Source: Tissierella sp. P1
GTDB taxonomy: Bacteria > Bacillota > Clostridia > Tissierellales > Tissierellaceae
Direction of reading: 5' to 3'
Length of the DNA: 64,000 nucleotides
NCBI RefSeq assembly: GCF_002266425.1
Contig: NZ_NPMN01000011.1
Span: 1-64,000, forward strand
In this document: in pieces, positions 44,928 through 54,338 of the stretch
Layout: each line of letters begins with the position of its first letter
Numbering within the stretch: position 1 is the stretch's first letter
Notes under the pieces: model-generated
What the model was told of the DNA's origin: nothing
Databases searched by the model: none
Seen by the model: only the letters and a program-made list of their open reading frames with translations
Translations under genes and position numbers: made by a program

Positions 44928-45236
44928 TTATTTATTTTTATTTAGTTCATAAACAGTAGCTTCAATCAGAGCATCTAGTTGTTCATCAGTAACTTTAATG
45001 CCCTTGGAGTTCAGGAACTCTAATACATATTCTTTTTTATCTTTGCCTTTACCTTTTTCTTTGTAGATTTGTTCTGCTGCATTAACAGCTATCTGAACCC
45101 AAAATATTGTGTTATCTCTTTGTTCTTTAGTAGTTTTAGATTTTAAAAATGGTACTATTATATATGTTATAATAGCACCAATAAAAGTAATTAAAGCAGT
45201 ACCTATACTTACAACAGCATCACCGTTCATAATCAT
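44928..45236 (-). CDS. Phage holin, LLH family
   Basis: 102-aa protein with one membrane helix (SIGTALITFIGAIITYIIVPFL) and a C-terminal conserved cytoplasmic part (NAAEQIYKEKGKGKDKKEYVL, in part; KGIKVTDEQLDALIEATVYEL), typical of the LLH holin family. With the upstream holin-like protein and amidase it forms a holin-amidase-holin lysis cassette. Confidence 0.88.
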   Translation of the reverse strand: MIMNGDAVVSIGTALITFIGAIITYIIVPFLKSKTTKEQRDNTIFWVQIAVNAAEQIYKEKGKGKDKKEYVLEFLNSKGIKVTDEQLDALIEATVYELNKNK

Positions 45237-45248
45237 TTACCACCTTTC

Positions 45249-46022
45249 TTATTTAGAAATTCTATCTATAATAGACCAAAACAACCATTGAGGAACATTT
45301 TCCGCTAGAGTTTCTTTCCAAGTGTCTGGGCTATTTACAATTGGATTTCTATTATTATCTTTTTTCTTGCTTAAAGAATCTAATGATTTAATTCCCATTT
45401 CTTCTTGCCATTTAGCTAGTTCCATTTTAATCAACTCCCCAACTTTATCATTTTTTAATGAATTCAAGATTTCGTCAAACTGAAAATTCTTACCAGGACA
45501 AAACGGTTTGGTGACAGGATTAATCTGATAATGTCCGACTATATGATTTCTATCTAGAGGTATGTCAATTCCATAGATACGTTTAACTTCTTGGATTATA
45601 TATTTGTGTAGCCATATACTAGCTTCTAGTTGTTTAGGCTCTAACCTTCCATTAGCTTCAGATGAAAAACCTTCATGCTCAATTGATATAGTGTAATAAT
45701 TAGCATTGGTTTTTCTATCTTTTACTTTAGATAGAGTAGATAAACTATAGTGCATTTTTGGATTTTTACCTTTTAAATCTACAGAAGTTCCATTTGCTTT
45801 AGCTGTATCTGTAAGTTCTACTAGTTGAGTTATTTTTCCATCTTTAGCAACTACAAAGTGGGCAGACACCCCCGAGTTTGGATTACATAACCAGCTAACT
45901 GCTCCGTTAAATCCACCTTCTGTGATATGAGAGACTATCATATCAGGTTTCCAGCCATTTCGACCTTTAGTAATATTAGGAGAGAGCTTTTTTACTATAT
46001 TAAATTCTTTGCTCATAATCAT
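45249..46022 (-). CDS. N-acetylmuramoyl-L-alanine amidase (endolysin)
   Basis: 257-aa endolysin. The amidase_2 domain spans residues about 20-180: MIVSHITEGGFNGAVSWLC, HFVVAKDGKITQLVEL, HYSLSTLS, YTISIEHEGF and HIVGHYQINPVTKPFCPG with the zinc His residues. It cleaves the amide bond between muramic acid and the stem peptide. The C-terminal 70 residues are a short linker or wall-binding region without recognised repeats. It overlaps the upstream holin gene by 23 bases. Confidence 0.92.
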   Translation of the reverse strand: MIMSKEFNIVKKLSPNITKGRNGWKPDMIVSHITEGGFNGAVSWLCNPNSGVSAHFVVAKDGKITQLVELTDTAKANGTSVDLKGKNPKMHYSLSTLSKVKDRKTNANYYTISIEHEGFSSEANGRLEPKQLEASIWLHKYIIQEVKRIYGIDIPLDRNHIVGHYQINPVTKPFCPGKNFQFDEILNSLKNDKVGELIKMELAKWQEEMGIKSLDSLSKKKDNNRNPIVNSPDTWKETLAENVPQWLFWSIIDRISK

Positions 46023-46548
46023 TCACCTCTTTTTTAGGAGTTTCTTCTTCCTCATAAGGTTTCATTAATTCTTTATTTTTCTTCTTTGAAAATAAAAGGA
46101 GCCAATCTAAGTCAGCTCCTGCTTCAATTAAATTTTCTATATTAGATTGAAATTCTCTCATAAACATTACAGAATAAACAAAAGATGCGATAAATATCCC
46201 TAACTGTTCTAAATATACAACTCTATAAGATAGTCCAGTTAAAATTGATATCATAAGATAAGATACAATTTTTACCTCAGTACCTTTCCATAGAGTTTTA
46301 CTAAATATTTTTTTCAACTTGACTGCATTTTTATATCCGTCATATTGCTTACATAGTGAGTACATTTTAGTTAAAACATCACAACCGGCAGCAGCTAATA
46401 CAGCAATAAAAGACATACGATAAAAGGGGACAGGGAATAGGACATAACCTATAATTCCGAATATAGCCCCCCATATTGGTTTTGTTCCTGAAAATGCTTT
46501 TGACAAATATTCTACCATATCATTAAAAATACTTAAATTTTCATCCAT
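46000..46548 (-). CDS. Holin-like membrane protein
   Basis: 182-aa membrane protein. The hydrophobic core (IWGAIFGIIGYVLFPVPFYR, FIAVLAAAGCDVLTK, VSYLMISILTGLSYRVVYL, LGIFIASFVYSVMFM) and DxLTK motif resemble the phage holin family of the toxin-secretion/lysis type. The tail is charged. It lies between tape measure and amidase, as a holin would. Confidence 0.8.
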   Translation of the reverse strand: MDENLSIFNDMVEYLSKAFSGTKPIWGAIFGIIGYVLFPVPFYRMSFIAVLAAAGCDVLTKMYSLCKQYDGYKNAVKLKKIFSKTLWKGTEVKIVSYLMISILTGLSYRVVYLEQLGIFIASFVYSVMFMREFQSNIENLIEAGADLDWLLLFSKKKNKELMKPYEEEETPKKEVNDYEQRI

Positions 46549-46573
46549 GCCATACCCCCTGAATGTAGTTAAT

Positions 46574-49500
46574 TTATAAGGAAGTAAGTGAACGTTGGAG
46601 TTGCCTTACAAGAATTTCACTATCAATATCATCTTCCATATAATTTCTTTCGATGTTTAATAATTTATCAATCTTAATTTCTTTACGATTATCAGTTAAT
46701 GAGCTAGAAGATTGACTCATAGGTCTTTGATAAAGTACATCAATTAGAGTTTCTAGTCTAGTAGATAAATCAGGAGGGAATACTAATTCTCCTGGTTTAA
46801 ACATTGCAACTCCATATGATAAGGTTTTAGCTCCAGTATGGAATTCAGGATATTCTCCAAGATTAGGGTCACGGCCATACTTAATTCTAAGTCTATCATT
46901 TTCAGCCTGTAACCTTTGCATCTCTGCATTATTAGAATGACTAAATCCTTGTCTTTGAAGTTCTTTCCATTTTTCACCGTTAGATTGAAATCTCAAATAA
47001 TCAGCATCTGTCATGCCCCAATCATGCTTAGAGTATTTATCTTGAGAGTATCTATCGCCATAATCAGAAAGACTATTACCATAATCATTAATTCCATCTA
47101 CAATGCTGCCAATAGAGTTATAATCTCCATCTCTTAAAGCATTTTCTAAAGGTATAAGATAATTTTTCTGAAATTCCTCAAACATACCTTTAGACATAGT
47201 GGAAGCTAAGGCAATAAGATTAATACTATGTTCATCAAAAGCTATCTCTATTTGTTTATAGGATTTATCAAGTTTTTCTCGTTCCTCCCTAGCAGTATCC
47301 TCAACAGATTTAACTTCATCTTGTAGTACCTTTTTCTTATCTTCAAGAGATTGCTTTTTAAGGTCAACTTCTCTTTTGTGTTCAGCTTCATCAATCTGTT
47401 TTAAGAGTTCAGTAACTTTCTTTCTAGCATCTTCAGATGTTCTAACTTGCCAGTAGGCTAATTGTTCTTTAAGGTCAGCCATTTTTTTATCGTGGTCATA
47501 TTCATCTTCCTGTCTACTAAGAAGTTCTAACTCTTTTTCAATAGCTTTAATTTCATCTTCATGTATAGATTTCTTCTTTTTAGCTTCTTCCTCGATTTGT
47601 TCAATCCTCTTATCATGAGCTTCTTTAATAGTTTTCTGCTGGTCAGAAATTTGTTTCTTGTATAGGTCAAATAGATTTTCAATCCTAGATTGTTCTTCAG
47701 ATAGAGTGGAGGCTTTAACCTCATATAACTCACGATATTTTTTAATTTGTTCATCAACACTTAAAAGACCAAGTTTAGTCAAATGTTTAATTGAGTTTTC
47801 TTCCCTAGAAAATGAGTCTGTCATAACTTGATTTCTTAACTTATATAGATTAAGAGTAGCTTGTTTTACGGCTTCGATATTATTGCTTTGATTTTTTCTA
47901 ACCCTTTCCCAAGCTGCAATCTCATCTTCAACTGAAAGTTCGTTAAGGTTCTTCTTTTGATTAATCCAGTTAATTGAATCTTGTAAGGTTCTATCTCTTA
48001 ATCGTTTTTCAGCAGAGTAGATACGTTCAGCCATATCCATTCTTTCATCAGCAGTTTTGACATATAAGAAATTAATTCTATTAAGTTCTGCTATTTCAGT
48101 TTTAATACTAGCTTGAGTTTCTTCTGATATTTTCTTTCTATGCTCCAAAAGTTTCAATGCTTCTTGTAACTGTTTATTTTCATATTTACCATCTTTAGAA
48201 TCTCTAACGTTAGCAAGGTTTATGCCTTTAAAATCAACAGAGCTAATATCTAAAGCGATATTTCTGAATCGTTCTTCAATTTCTTTATATTTTTTTGCAG
48301 CAGATAGTGTATTTATTGCATCTATATTGCCGCTTACCATATCTTGTGCTAATCTACCTTTGACTAAGTGTTTTTCCATTTCATCATTACTTGTAGTCAG
48401 CACATTATAATATTCAGCCCATTTACCAGATAAGTTTTTAATTAAGTTACTTTCAACTATTTCCTTAGCATGTGCTAGTGATTTAACATTTTCTAAGTCT
48501 TTATTATAAAATTCACCTAACTTATCAACTAATTCTTTATTACCCTTGACCTTGGCATTGAAAAATTCTTCATTAATCATCAATATATCGGCATAAGCTT
48601 GTTTCTGAACCTTTTCCTCCTGCCGAATTATAGCTGTCAACTGCTTATGGAGTTCTTTTTCATCATCTAGGTAGGGGAGTAGTTCTTGATGCTTAGAAAT
48701 TATCTCTTGCTTAGATTTAGCAGATAGACCTTCTTTAGAATTTAATTCTGCTAAAAATGAATTATACCTTTGGATTTTAGAGGTAACATCTTCAAAAGAT
48801 TTTGCCAGTGCATCTGTGATTTCTTTACTAGCTTGCAAGATTTCATTATTTTTATTAGCTTTGTTGGAGTTATCGATTAGTGATTCTGTATTTCCTTCAT
48901 AAATGGCAGTTAGTATCTTTTTAGCTTCTTGAAATGAATCTGTATTCATCGTAAGAGTAGAAATAGTTTCTTTTGCTTTTTCTATTGCTTTTGTATATCT
49001 TTCTAACTCTTTTGACTCAAAAGATCCCAAAGGTGTTTTTAAACTTTTCAATGTCAATTCTTTCGCCAAGACCTCAAGTTCTTTTAGCATATCTTTTTGT
49101 CTTTCTAATTCCTCTAAATCCTTTTGATAATTATACTCTCCACCACTGATAATACTTTGAGCTTTTAATTCAAGTCTTTTTAGTTCTTCTTCATTTAATT
49201 TTTCTATTATACTAACTTGTTCTGATAAAGACATGCTTTCGTTTTCAATGACACTTTTGCTTTGAGGAAGTAAATCAATTATTTTCTGCTTTGCTGTTGC
49301 TAATTTCTCTTGTTCGTCAGTAGCCAATGAACTTTTATTTGCTAATTCTTCGTAAGTGGATAACAAACTCTTCAGATCACTATAGATTTCTTTCTGTTGA
49401 TTAAATACCTCAATAGCTCTTTCCTGTTCCTCTCTTTGTTTCTTGATTGCATTAGTAATAGCAACAACAACTCCTACAGTAGCAGATAAAGCGATTAGGG

Positions 49501-51457
49501 GATTAGCCTGTGCAAAAGCTATCATGCCAGCAGTACCACCATTTAATGCGTCACCCAATTCATATATCTTGTTTTTTAATAAATTAATTGTTTGAGATAT
49601 ATTAGGAACTTCAACTCCCAAACGTGTCATTACTGTTTGGAAGGTTTTTACAGTTGTTATAGTAGTTAATGAGGAAAGTATAAAATCCTTTAACTCATCA
49701 TCTAGATTATTTATAACATTTAATACACCAGTGCCACCGTCAACGAGTAATTTCAGGACATTATTTAATCCAGCATCACCAATAGAAATAGCTAATTGTT
49801 CAACAGATGCTTTTAAAGACTCAGTTTTCTTCTCCAAGGTTTCCATAGTCTTAGCATTTTCTCTCATGGAGTAACCTTCTGCATCCATCATGTCATTAAG
49901 AATACCTTGAACGTTAGCAAGTCTCTCAATCATACCAATAAAATAATTTCTACGATAAACACCAGCACTAGATTGAGCAATGTCACGTTTTTCAAGGTCA
50001 TTATATTCTTCTCTAGCAAGGTTATATTTTTCTTGCATTCCTAAAGCAATGGCTAATTCTTCACTAAATAATTCGGTGTCATCAGCAGCTTTAACAAAAC
50101 CATCTTGAAATACTTCACCAGATGAATTCCATTGTGAAGCAATATCTTTAAAAATATCCATAATATTTCTAAATTGTGTTTTAGCCGTATCCGAAAACAT
50201 TTGAATACCCATAGATTCGAGAGTGTCTATTGACTTCGGTCTTTGCATAAATGAAATTATAGAATTCAAAGCATTTCCGATTTCACTTCCAGCTCTTCCT
50301 GAAGCCTCACGCATAACAGTTAATAGTCCAATAGTTTCCTCAATAGACATATTCATATTCTTAGCAGCACTAGAAGAACGGAGTAGACCATCCACGAGGT
50401 CTTGAGATGTTACTGAGTTGCTATCCGCTACTAGATTAATTTTGTCCATTACAAGAGCCATATCCTCGGCTTGAAGTTGCCATTGAGCCATGATACCAAT
50501 CATAGACTCAGTAGCTTGAGTTGCATTAAGTTCAGCAGTATTAAGAGCGAGTAGGGAAGTCTTAGTTAATTCTAAAGAATCAGCTACATTATATCCAGAT
50601 TGAGACCATCTTAGAGCGATGCTCTGGACATTCTCAAAAGTTTGACCATAGTTAACAGCTAGTTTAAATAATTCATCCCTATAATCTTTAAACACAAAGG
50701 AGCTGTCATCCATAACTCTTGAAATCTCAACCATGCCCATTTCAACATCTTTGATGGTAGTTAAAACTTCTTCTCCAGCTTTTTTAATGGTATAATACAT
50801 GGCAGCATCAGCAAGCCATGAAGTATGGTTCTGTAAATCTTTACTAGGGGTATTGAAATTTTCTATTTGTTTATCATATATAGCAGAGTTTGTTTGAGCT
50901 TTTAATATATCAAGCTGTTCTTTTAATTGTTGAGTCTGCTTGACTTCCTCGGCAGATAATTTGCCTTCAGCTTGTAGTCTAGCTTGAATTACAGATAGTT
51001 GTTCTCTTAGGGTACCAGATTGCTTAGAATATTCTTCATTTAACCCTTTAGTAGTAGCTCTTTGGTGAATAAATGCAGCCTGAGCCTTCATCTGTTCAAG
51101 AGTGCTTTCTTTTATACTAGATACTTGCTTGTCATATTCTTTATTCAATTTTAAAGCTTCAGTATGAGCTTTTTTCATGGCTTGAATAGAAGACTTTTCT
51201 AGTTCTTTATAATGTTGGCTAAGTTTTTTTATTTCATCAGAAGGTTGGAATTTATTTGTATCTTGAAAATGTTGTTTCCAGAAAGCATCTTGACTCATTT
51301 TAATACTCTTGGCATTTTCTATTGCCTTGTTCTTTTGATTATCTAAATCTTTGTTAAGTTCTTGAATTCTCTTTTGAAACTCTTGAATAGACTCTATGGC
51401 AGGATTATAGTCCAATCCAAGACTAGCTATTATTTTTAAAAAGCTATCATCATTCAT
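46574..51457 (-). CDS. Tail tape measure protein
   Basis: About 1627 aa, the longest gene here; its length sets tail length. The N-terminal 200 residues are coiled coil. Residues about 225-480 match the TP901-type tape measure core (FENVQSIALRWSQSGYNVAD, ASGRAGSEIGNALNSIISFM). A hydrophobic segment follows near 640 (MIAFAQANPLIALSATVGVV), then long coiled coils. The start ATG 51457 (TTGGTGA upstream) is preferred over 51490, which lies in the hairpin H4 T-run. No lysozyme or peptidase motif was noticed. Confidence 0.93.
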   Translation of the reverse strand: MNDDSFLKIIASLGLDYNPAIESIQEFQKRIQELNKDLDNQKNKAIENAKSIKMSQDAFWKQHFQDTNKFQPSDEIKKLSQHYKELEKSSIQAMKKAHTEALKLNKEYDKQVSSIKESTLEQMKAQAAFIHQRATTKGLNEEYSKQSGTLREQLSVIQARLQAEGKLSAEEVKQTQQLKEQLDILKAQTNSAIYDKQIENFNTPSKDLQNHTSWLADAAMYYTIKKAGEEVLTTIKDVEMGMVEISRVMDDSSFVFKDYRDELFKLAVNYGQTFENVQSIALRWSQSGYNVADSLELTKTSLLALNTAELNATQATESMIGIMAQWQLQAEDMALVMDKINLVADSNSVTSQDLVDGLLRSSSAAKNMNMSIEETIGLLTVMREASGRAGSEIGNALNSIISFMQRPKSIDTLESMGIQMFSDTAKTQFRNIMDIFKDIASQWNSSGEVFQDGFVKAADDTELFSEELAIALGMQEKYNLAREEYNDLEKRDIAQSSAGVYRRNYFIGMIERLANVQGILNDMMDAEGYSMRENAKTMETLEKKTESLKASVEQLAISIGDAGLNNVLKLLVDGGTGVLNVINNLDDELKDFILSSLTTITTVKTFQTVMTRLGVEVPNISQTINLLKNKIYELGDALNGGTAGMIAFAQANPLIALSATVGVVVAITNAIKKQREEQERAIEVFNQQKEIYSDLKSLLSTYEELANKSSLATDEQEKLATAKQKIIDLLPQSKSVIENESMSLSEQVSIIEKLNEEELKRLELKAQSIISGGEYNYQKDLEELERQKDMLKELEVLAKELTLKSLKTPLGSFESKELERYTKAIEKAKETISTLTMNTDSFQEAKKILTAIYEGNTESLIDNSNKANKNNEILQASKEITDALAKSFEDVTSKIQRYNSFLAELNSKEGLSAKSKQEIISKHQELLPYLDDEKELHKQLTAIIRQEEKVQKQAYADILMINEEFFNAKVKGNKELVDKLGEFYNKDLENVKSLAHAKEIVESNLIKNLSGKWAEYYNVLTTSNDEMEKHLVKGRLAQDMVSGNIDAINTLSAAKKYKEIEERFRNIALDISSVDFKGINLANVRDSKDGKYENKQLQEALKLLEHRKKISEETQASIKTEIAELNRINFLYVKTADERMDMAERIYSAEKRLRDRTLQDSINWINQKKNLNELSVEDEIAAWERVRKNQSNNIEAVKQATLNLYKLRNQVMTDSFSREENSIKHLTKLGLLSVDEQIKKYRELYEVKASTLSEEQSRIENLFDLYKKQISDQQKTIKEAHDKRIEQIEEEAKKKKSIHEDEIKAIEKELELLSRQEDEYDHDKKMADLKEQLAYWQVRTSEDARKKVTELLKQIDEAEHKREVDLKKQSLEDKKKVLQDEVKSVEDTAREEREKLDKSYKQIEIAFDEHSINLIALASTMSKGMFEEFQKNYLIPLENALRDGDYNSIGSIVDGINDYGNSLSDYGDRYSQDKYSKHDWGMTDADYLRFQSNGEKWKELQRQGFSHSNNAEMQRLQAENDRLRIKYGRDPNLGEYPEFHTGAKTLSYGVAMFKPGELVFPPDLSTRLETLIDVLYQRPMSQSSSSLTDNRKEIKIDKLLNIERNYMEDDIDSEILVRQLQRSLTSL

Positions 51458-51473
51458 GCAGTCACCAACTTTC

Positions 51474-51508
51474 GGGTATAAAAAAACCACTCATTTGAAT
51501 TTGAGTGG
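51474..51508 (-). terminator. Late-operon hairpin H4
   Basis: On the minus strand CCACTCA-N8-TGAGTGG is a perfect 7-bp stem followed by TTTTTTTATACCC, ending about 17 bases before the tape measure ATG. It is a strong intrinsic-terminator shape inside the late operon. Confidence 0.75.
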
Positions 51509-51544
51509 CTTTAATGTAATTTTTCAGCATTATTTTTAAGTAAT

Positions 51545-51571
51545 AGAAAAGAAGTGTCTTATAACACTTCT
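51545..51571 (-). terminator. Terminator of lipoprotein cargo gene
   Basis: On the minus strand AGAAGTGT-TATAAG-ACACTTCT is a perfect 8-bp stem followed by TTTTCT. It begins at the stop codon of the lipoprotein gene. Confidence 0.78.
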
Positions 51572-52079
51572 AATTAATGAAATTATTAGTTTCCTCTAAT
51601 AATGTTTCTATTTTATCTTTAAAATCTTCTAATTGTTCAGTATAATATTCTGCTGTATTTTTTCTTTTTAATCCCATTTCTTCATTAGTTTTATCGAGGT
51701 CATATTCTGATTTAATAATTTGTAATTTACCAGATGCTATTGCTATTTCCATCATATGCTTCAATACATTCACTTCTTCAACGGTGTAGCTTGTTGGAGA
51801 GTTCATGAATTCATCTCGTAAGGGTGCAACTTTATTCTCTACATATGCATTAAATTCACTATCAATGGTTTGATTTTCGGCTTCTAGTACAGTGGAATGT
51901 ACTTTTATTAATCCATCTACCAAGTTTAAGAAAACTGCTGCTATCATACTGTCTATTTCTGAGTATTCCTCTTTAAATTTATAATCAAATTCGTATGCTA
52001 TAGTTTCTTTTTTATCGCTACAACCAAACAAACTCATTGACACAATTAAAACTAAGATCATAGATAATATCTTCTTCAT
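51570..52079 (-). CDS. Lipoprotein cargo gene (candidate superinfection exclusion)
   Basis: 169-aa lipoprotein. The signal peptide KKILSMILVLIVSMSLFGC ends in a lipobox with Cys at about residue 20. The mature part is charged and helical. It has its own promoter (52101-52129), a GGGGGAG ribosome site and its own terminator, so it can be expressed without the late operon. It lies exactly between tail chaperone and tape measure genes. By analogy with phage TP-J34 Ltp, which blocks DNA injection through the tape measure protein, exclusion of related phages is a reasonable but untested role. Confidence 0.82.
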   Translation of the reverse strand: MKKILSMILVLIVSMSLFGCSDKKETIAYEFDYKFKEEYSEIDSMIAAVFLNLVDGLIKVHSTVLEAENQTIDSEFNAYVENKVAPLRDEFMNSPTSYTVEEVNVLKHMMEIAIASGKLQIIKSEYDLDKTNEEMGLKRKNTAEYYTEQLEDFKDKIETLLEETNNFIN

Positions 52080-52100
52080 AAAATCTCCCCCTTTCCCATA

Positions 52101-52129
52101 ATTTTACATTAAGAGCAGAGGAATATCAA
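52101..52129 (-). promoter_or_regulatory. Lipoprotein gene promoter
   Basis: On the minus strand TTGATA (52129-52124), 17-bp spacer and TAAAAT (52106-52101). The hexamers and spacing are identical to the cargo promoter at 35051-35079, suggesting constitutive sigma-A expression in the lysogen. Confidence 0.72.
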
Positions 52130-52155
52130 TATAATAGAATAATCTTATCGTATAC

Positions 52156-52826
52156 TTAATTAAAAGCATTTGCAAAAGACATAAATTGACTTAATTTAGG
52201 TGGAGAGTCTGCCCTTGGCTCACTAGTTACAGTATGAGATAGGGTAGAGGAGCCAAATATATTTGGAACACCTATTTTAATTGGAATATTTCTTCCAATA
52301 CTTTTACGATAATTATTTATTTGTGGGAGCGTTAAGTAGGGGATTTCACTATGAGAAATACTTGTATGGCAAACTAAATCCCCAAAGATTTCTCCCCAAT
52401 CAGGGGAGGTATTGTCGCCCTCCCCATCTTTTTTATCATCAGGAGAGGGCGAGGTTAGCCCGACAAGTCACACAGTTTCTTGAAATATCTCTTATAATCA
52501 ACAACATCCCAGCCATCAGCCATAGTCTTTTCAAGTGACATAGGTTCGTTGTTTTCATCAAATAAATACACAATAGTTATGTCTTTACCTAAAATCTTAG
52601 CAGTGACTTTTTCGCCACCAAGCCATTTGTTCATAGCCTTTTTAGACTTTTCATCAGATAAATTGAAGATCTGATTTTCGCCCATGAAAAGTTGCTCTTT
52701 TCTAAACATTTCTATATGAGCAGATGCAATAGGTAACATAGTATACTGTTTTCCTTTAGCTTCAAACTCAACCCCACTCCCAAGCATAGCTTCTAGGGAA
52801 GTAGGGGTATTATCATCTTTACTCAT
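52156..52826 (-). CDS. Tail assembly chaperone gpG / gpGT frameshift pair
   Basis: The first frame (52455-52826, 123 aa; LEAMLGSGVEFEAKGKQYTML) is a gpG-type tail chaperone. The -1 frame continues it to 52156 for about 100 more residues (TSPDWGEIFGDLVCHTS, IPYLTLPQINNYRKSIG), the usual T domain. In lambda-like phages the GT product arises by programmed slippage and guides the tape measure. The shift must occur within the last 12 bases before the gpG stop (TTG TCG GGC TAA), which is not a classic slippery heptamer. An indel in the GGG cannot be excluded. Confidence 0.8.
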
Positions 52827-52850
52827 CTAAATTACCTCCTTGACCTAAAT

Positions 52851-53660
52851 TTAATTGCATTCTCCATTTCTTTTAGCAAACTTAAAGTCTACAGCCTTAT
52901 CACCACGAGGTTTTAATACCTGTAAAGTGATAGTTTGAGGTGCAGGAGTTTTGCTTAATGGTGGAGGATTTATTGTTCCAACAGCTTTAGCTCTATCTAT
53001 GATGATATTTGCATCATAAGCAGTAGCTTCATCATCACCCATAGCCTCACCAGATACAATTGCTCTAAAGGCATAAGGAGTACCAGATTTAGGGAAGTTA
53101 AAGCCTACAGCTTCTAGAGCCAACCAGTCATAAGCAAAGTATGCAGCTTTTCCAGCATCATCTTCGTGGAAAGTGACGACATTATCTTTAATTGTTACTT
53201 TGCCTTTCGCTAATGGTGGATCAGGTACTTCCTCTGTGGGTTTTATAATTTCAAAATGAGTACCTTCATAATCTACAATCAGTACGCTTCCTGCGACAGG
53301 TTCATGAAGTAATTTAACTTCATAAGGAGCTTTTTCAGGAATGATGGCTTCATAATCAGACATAGTCATAGTTGTATTGGTTAGTTTTTCAACCTCAGTT
53401 CCCATTAAAAATGCATAAAGTTCAGGGGACATAAAAGATAACTCAACAGCGATAGAACCTTCTCTACCAGTTACAGGTTGAGCAGCAGGCCAGTCAGAGT
53501 TTCCGTCTGGTAGGGCTTGTGTATTAGTGGTAACATTTGGAGTAATGGAAACAACTGCCCCATGATGGAATACTGCGTCACCTTTAGCCCTAGAAGGCTT
53601 TCCACATCTGTATCTTTCTAATAAAAGGCTTCCAGCTTTGTTAAAAAATATCGGTTGCAT
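52851..53660 (-). CDS. Major tail tube protein
   Basis: About 269 aa. The placement between tail terminator and tail chaperone and the beta-rich sequence fit the siphovirus tail tube (YRCGKPSRAKGDAVFHHGAV, REGSIAVELSFMSPELYAFL). A Pro/Thr-rich insert lies near 145-165, and the end has FRAIVSGEAMGDDEATAYDANIIIDR (in parts), the usual C-terminal tube strands. ATG 53660 follows AAAGGA; the earlier ATG overlaps that site. Confidence 0.85.
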   Translation of the reverse strand: MQPIFFNKAGSLLLERYRCGKPSRAKGDAVFHHGAVVSITPNVTTNTQALPDGNSDWPAAQPVTGREGSIAVELSFMSPELYAFLMGTEVEKLTNTTMTMSDYEAIIPEKAPYEVKLLHEPVAGSVLIVDYEGTHFEIIKPTEEVPDPPLAKGKVTIKDNVVTFHEDDAGKAAYFAYDWLALEAVGFNFPKSGTPYAFRAIVSGEAMGDDEATAYDANIIIDRAKAVGTINPPPLSKTPAPQTITLQVLKPRGDKAVDFKFAKRNGECN

Positions 53661-53674
53661 ATAAGCACATCCTT

Positions 53675-54094
53675 TCAAATTGTTCTATGAAATTCAAATC
53701 TACTCCCACAACAAAAAAAGCCTTGCATGGTTGGGAGTTCACCAAGCTGGCCACCAAAATAGGTATATCTTTTATTTATTCTTTTCTTGTGTAAAAGCTT
53801 TTCAACTCTTTCTTGTATTCTCCAAGATTTATAATCTTCAACGGCAGGGACATGAACATCAATCTCAATTACAGACTGAATGAAACTTTCATTCCTAGCT
53901 CTTCTATCAGGAACAAAGAAAATACAAAGTCTTTTTTCGTTAGTAGCCAAATCATTCCATTGACTTCTTTTAATAATTCTTTTAGCAATCTCTATTCTGG
54001 ATTTACCTTCTAGATCAAGTAACTTTAAAATTTCCTTATCAGCCATAATAATATTTTGTATGGCCGTCAAATCTTTCTCAGGAGTAAAAGCCAT
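53675..54094 (-). CDS. Tail terminator / head-tail joining protein
   Basis: 139-aa protein. VPDRRARNESFIQSVIEIDVHVP with a flanking alpha/beta pattern fits the tail-completion (terminator) proteins that cap the tail tube, and it lies just upstream of the tube gene. Assignment rests on gene order and shape rather than a firm motif. Confidence 0.68.
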   Translation of the reverse strand: MAFTPEKDLTAIQNIIMADKEILKLLDLEGKSRIEIAKRIIKRSQWNDLATNEKRLCIFFVPDRRARNESFIQSVIEIDVHVPAVEDYKSWRIQERVEKLLHKKRINKRYTYFGGQLGELPTMQGFFCCGSRFEFHRTI

Positions 54095-54111
54095 AAAAAA
54101 TCACCACCTTT

Positions 54112-54141
54112 GGGCATAAAAATATCCCCAAGGTTGGGGAT
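54112..54141 (-). terminator. Late-operon hairpin H3
   Basis: On the minus strand ATCCCC-AACCTT-GGGGAT is a perfect 6-bp stem followed by ATTTTTATGCCC. It separates the connector genes from the tail genes. Confidence 0.72.
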
Positions 54142-54328
54142 TAAATAAATTTGATTTCTTTTGGGTTAAATACAAAACATGATTCTACCTTTAAAGGGCA
54201 GTCATCAAGTTTAATAATCATCCAACACTTCCAAATGCAGTTCTTGTGACATCCTCTATAACACCAGTTTCCCTATAGTGAGGGTGATTACTATCAATGA
54301 TTTTTACCTTCTTGCCAATAATGTTCAT
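54141..54328 (-). CDS. Small structural-region protein (frameshifted)
   Basis: From ATG 54328 the frame reads NIIGKKVKIIDSNHPHYRET then GVIEDVTRTAFG and stops early. One more T at 54229-54230 continues it as KCWMIIKLDDCPLKVESCFV to a stop at 54141-54143, giving about 62 aa. The pattern (hydroxyproline-free small SH3-like beta fold, VKI...GHPHY..TG.I.DV) is seen in small proteins between phage connector and tail genes. Confidence 0.62.
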
Positions 54329-54338
54329 TTCTCAAACC

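Noticed and set aside
47527..50405. Short open frames inside the tape measure gene on both strands
   Set aside because: They lie wholly within a long, well-supported coding frame, lack ribosome sites and show no recognisable protein.
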